Of a DNA stretch of 5,261 bases, positions 5,261-5,261 are shown one piece after another. Source of the stretch: an uncultured Oscillospiraceae bacterium. Lineage in GTDB: Bacteria > Bacillota > Clostridia > Oscillospirales > Acutalibacteraceae. The notes under the pieces are model-generated. The model was not told the DNA's origin. It searched no databases and saw only the letters and a program-made list of their open reading frames with translations. The DNA is taken from assembly GCA_900549755.1 (NCBI GenBank), contig URPQ01000095.1, positions 1 to 5,261 of the forward strand, read 5' to 3'. Both the position numbers and the translations under genes were made by a program. How positions within the stretch are numbered: position 1 is the first letter of the stretch; each line of letters starts with the position of its first letter.

Positions 5261-5261
5261 T

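Overview
The window reads as a piece of a low-GC-type Gram-positive chromosome, most likely an anaerobic, fermentative member of the Clostridia (Oscillospiraceae/Lachnospiraceae-like). This is inferred from strong Shine-Dalgarno (SD) sequences, TTG starts, a clostridial-style Crp/Fnr regulator without a cAMP pocket, a PduL-type phosphotransacylase and an ABC system of the COG2984/COG4120/COG1101 type. The genus cannot be named. Coding density is very high, with only two short intergenic gaps, and no RNA gene, mobile element or CRISPR array is visible.

Layout. Positions 1-332 (+): the last ten codons of an unknown gene overlap (ATGA) a 100-residue MGMT/Atl-type DNA alkyltransferase-like protein. 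Positions 338-3275 (-): a tightly packed four-gene run, in transcription order pduL, hemW, a histidine phosphatase and a Crp/Fnr-family regulator. It is headed by a good sigma-A promoter with an extended -10 at 3308-3335. Positions 3353-5260 (-): the 3' part of a second run encoding an ABC importer: the C-terminus of a substrate-binding protein, a permease and an ATPase. The + and - blocks converge with only 5 nt between stop codons.

How the genes work together. The ABC genes form one importer; by family it handles an amino acid or similar small organic solute, but the substrate cannot be read from the sequence. In the pduL run, PduL interconverts acyl-CoA and acyl-phosphate, HemW is a radical-SAM heme chaperone homologue, and the phosphatase and regulator have unknown substrate and effector. 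The four look cotranscribed and translationally coupled, but a shared pathway is not evident.

The most notable sequence-level observations are the recurring 8-nt NTGnnTGA gene overlap (three of four coupled junctions on the minus strand), a probable TTG start for hemW, a perfect 9-bp hairpin between the binding-protein and permease genes, and hemW lying outside its familiar lepA-hrcA neighbourhood. No convincing undescribed system is evident.
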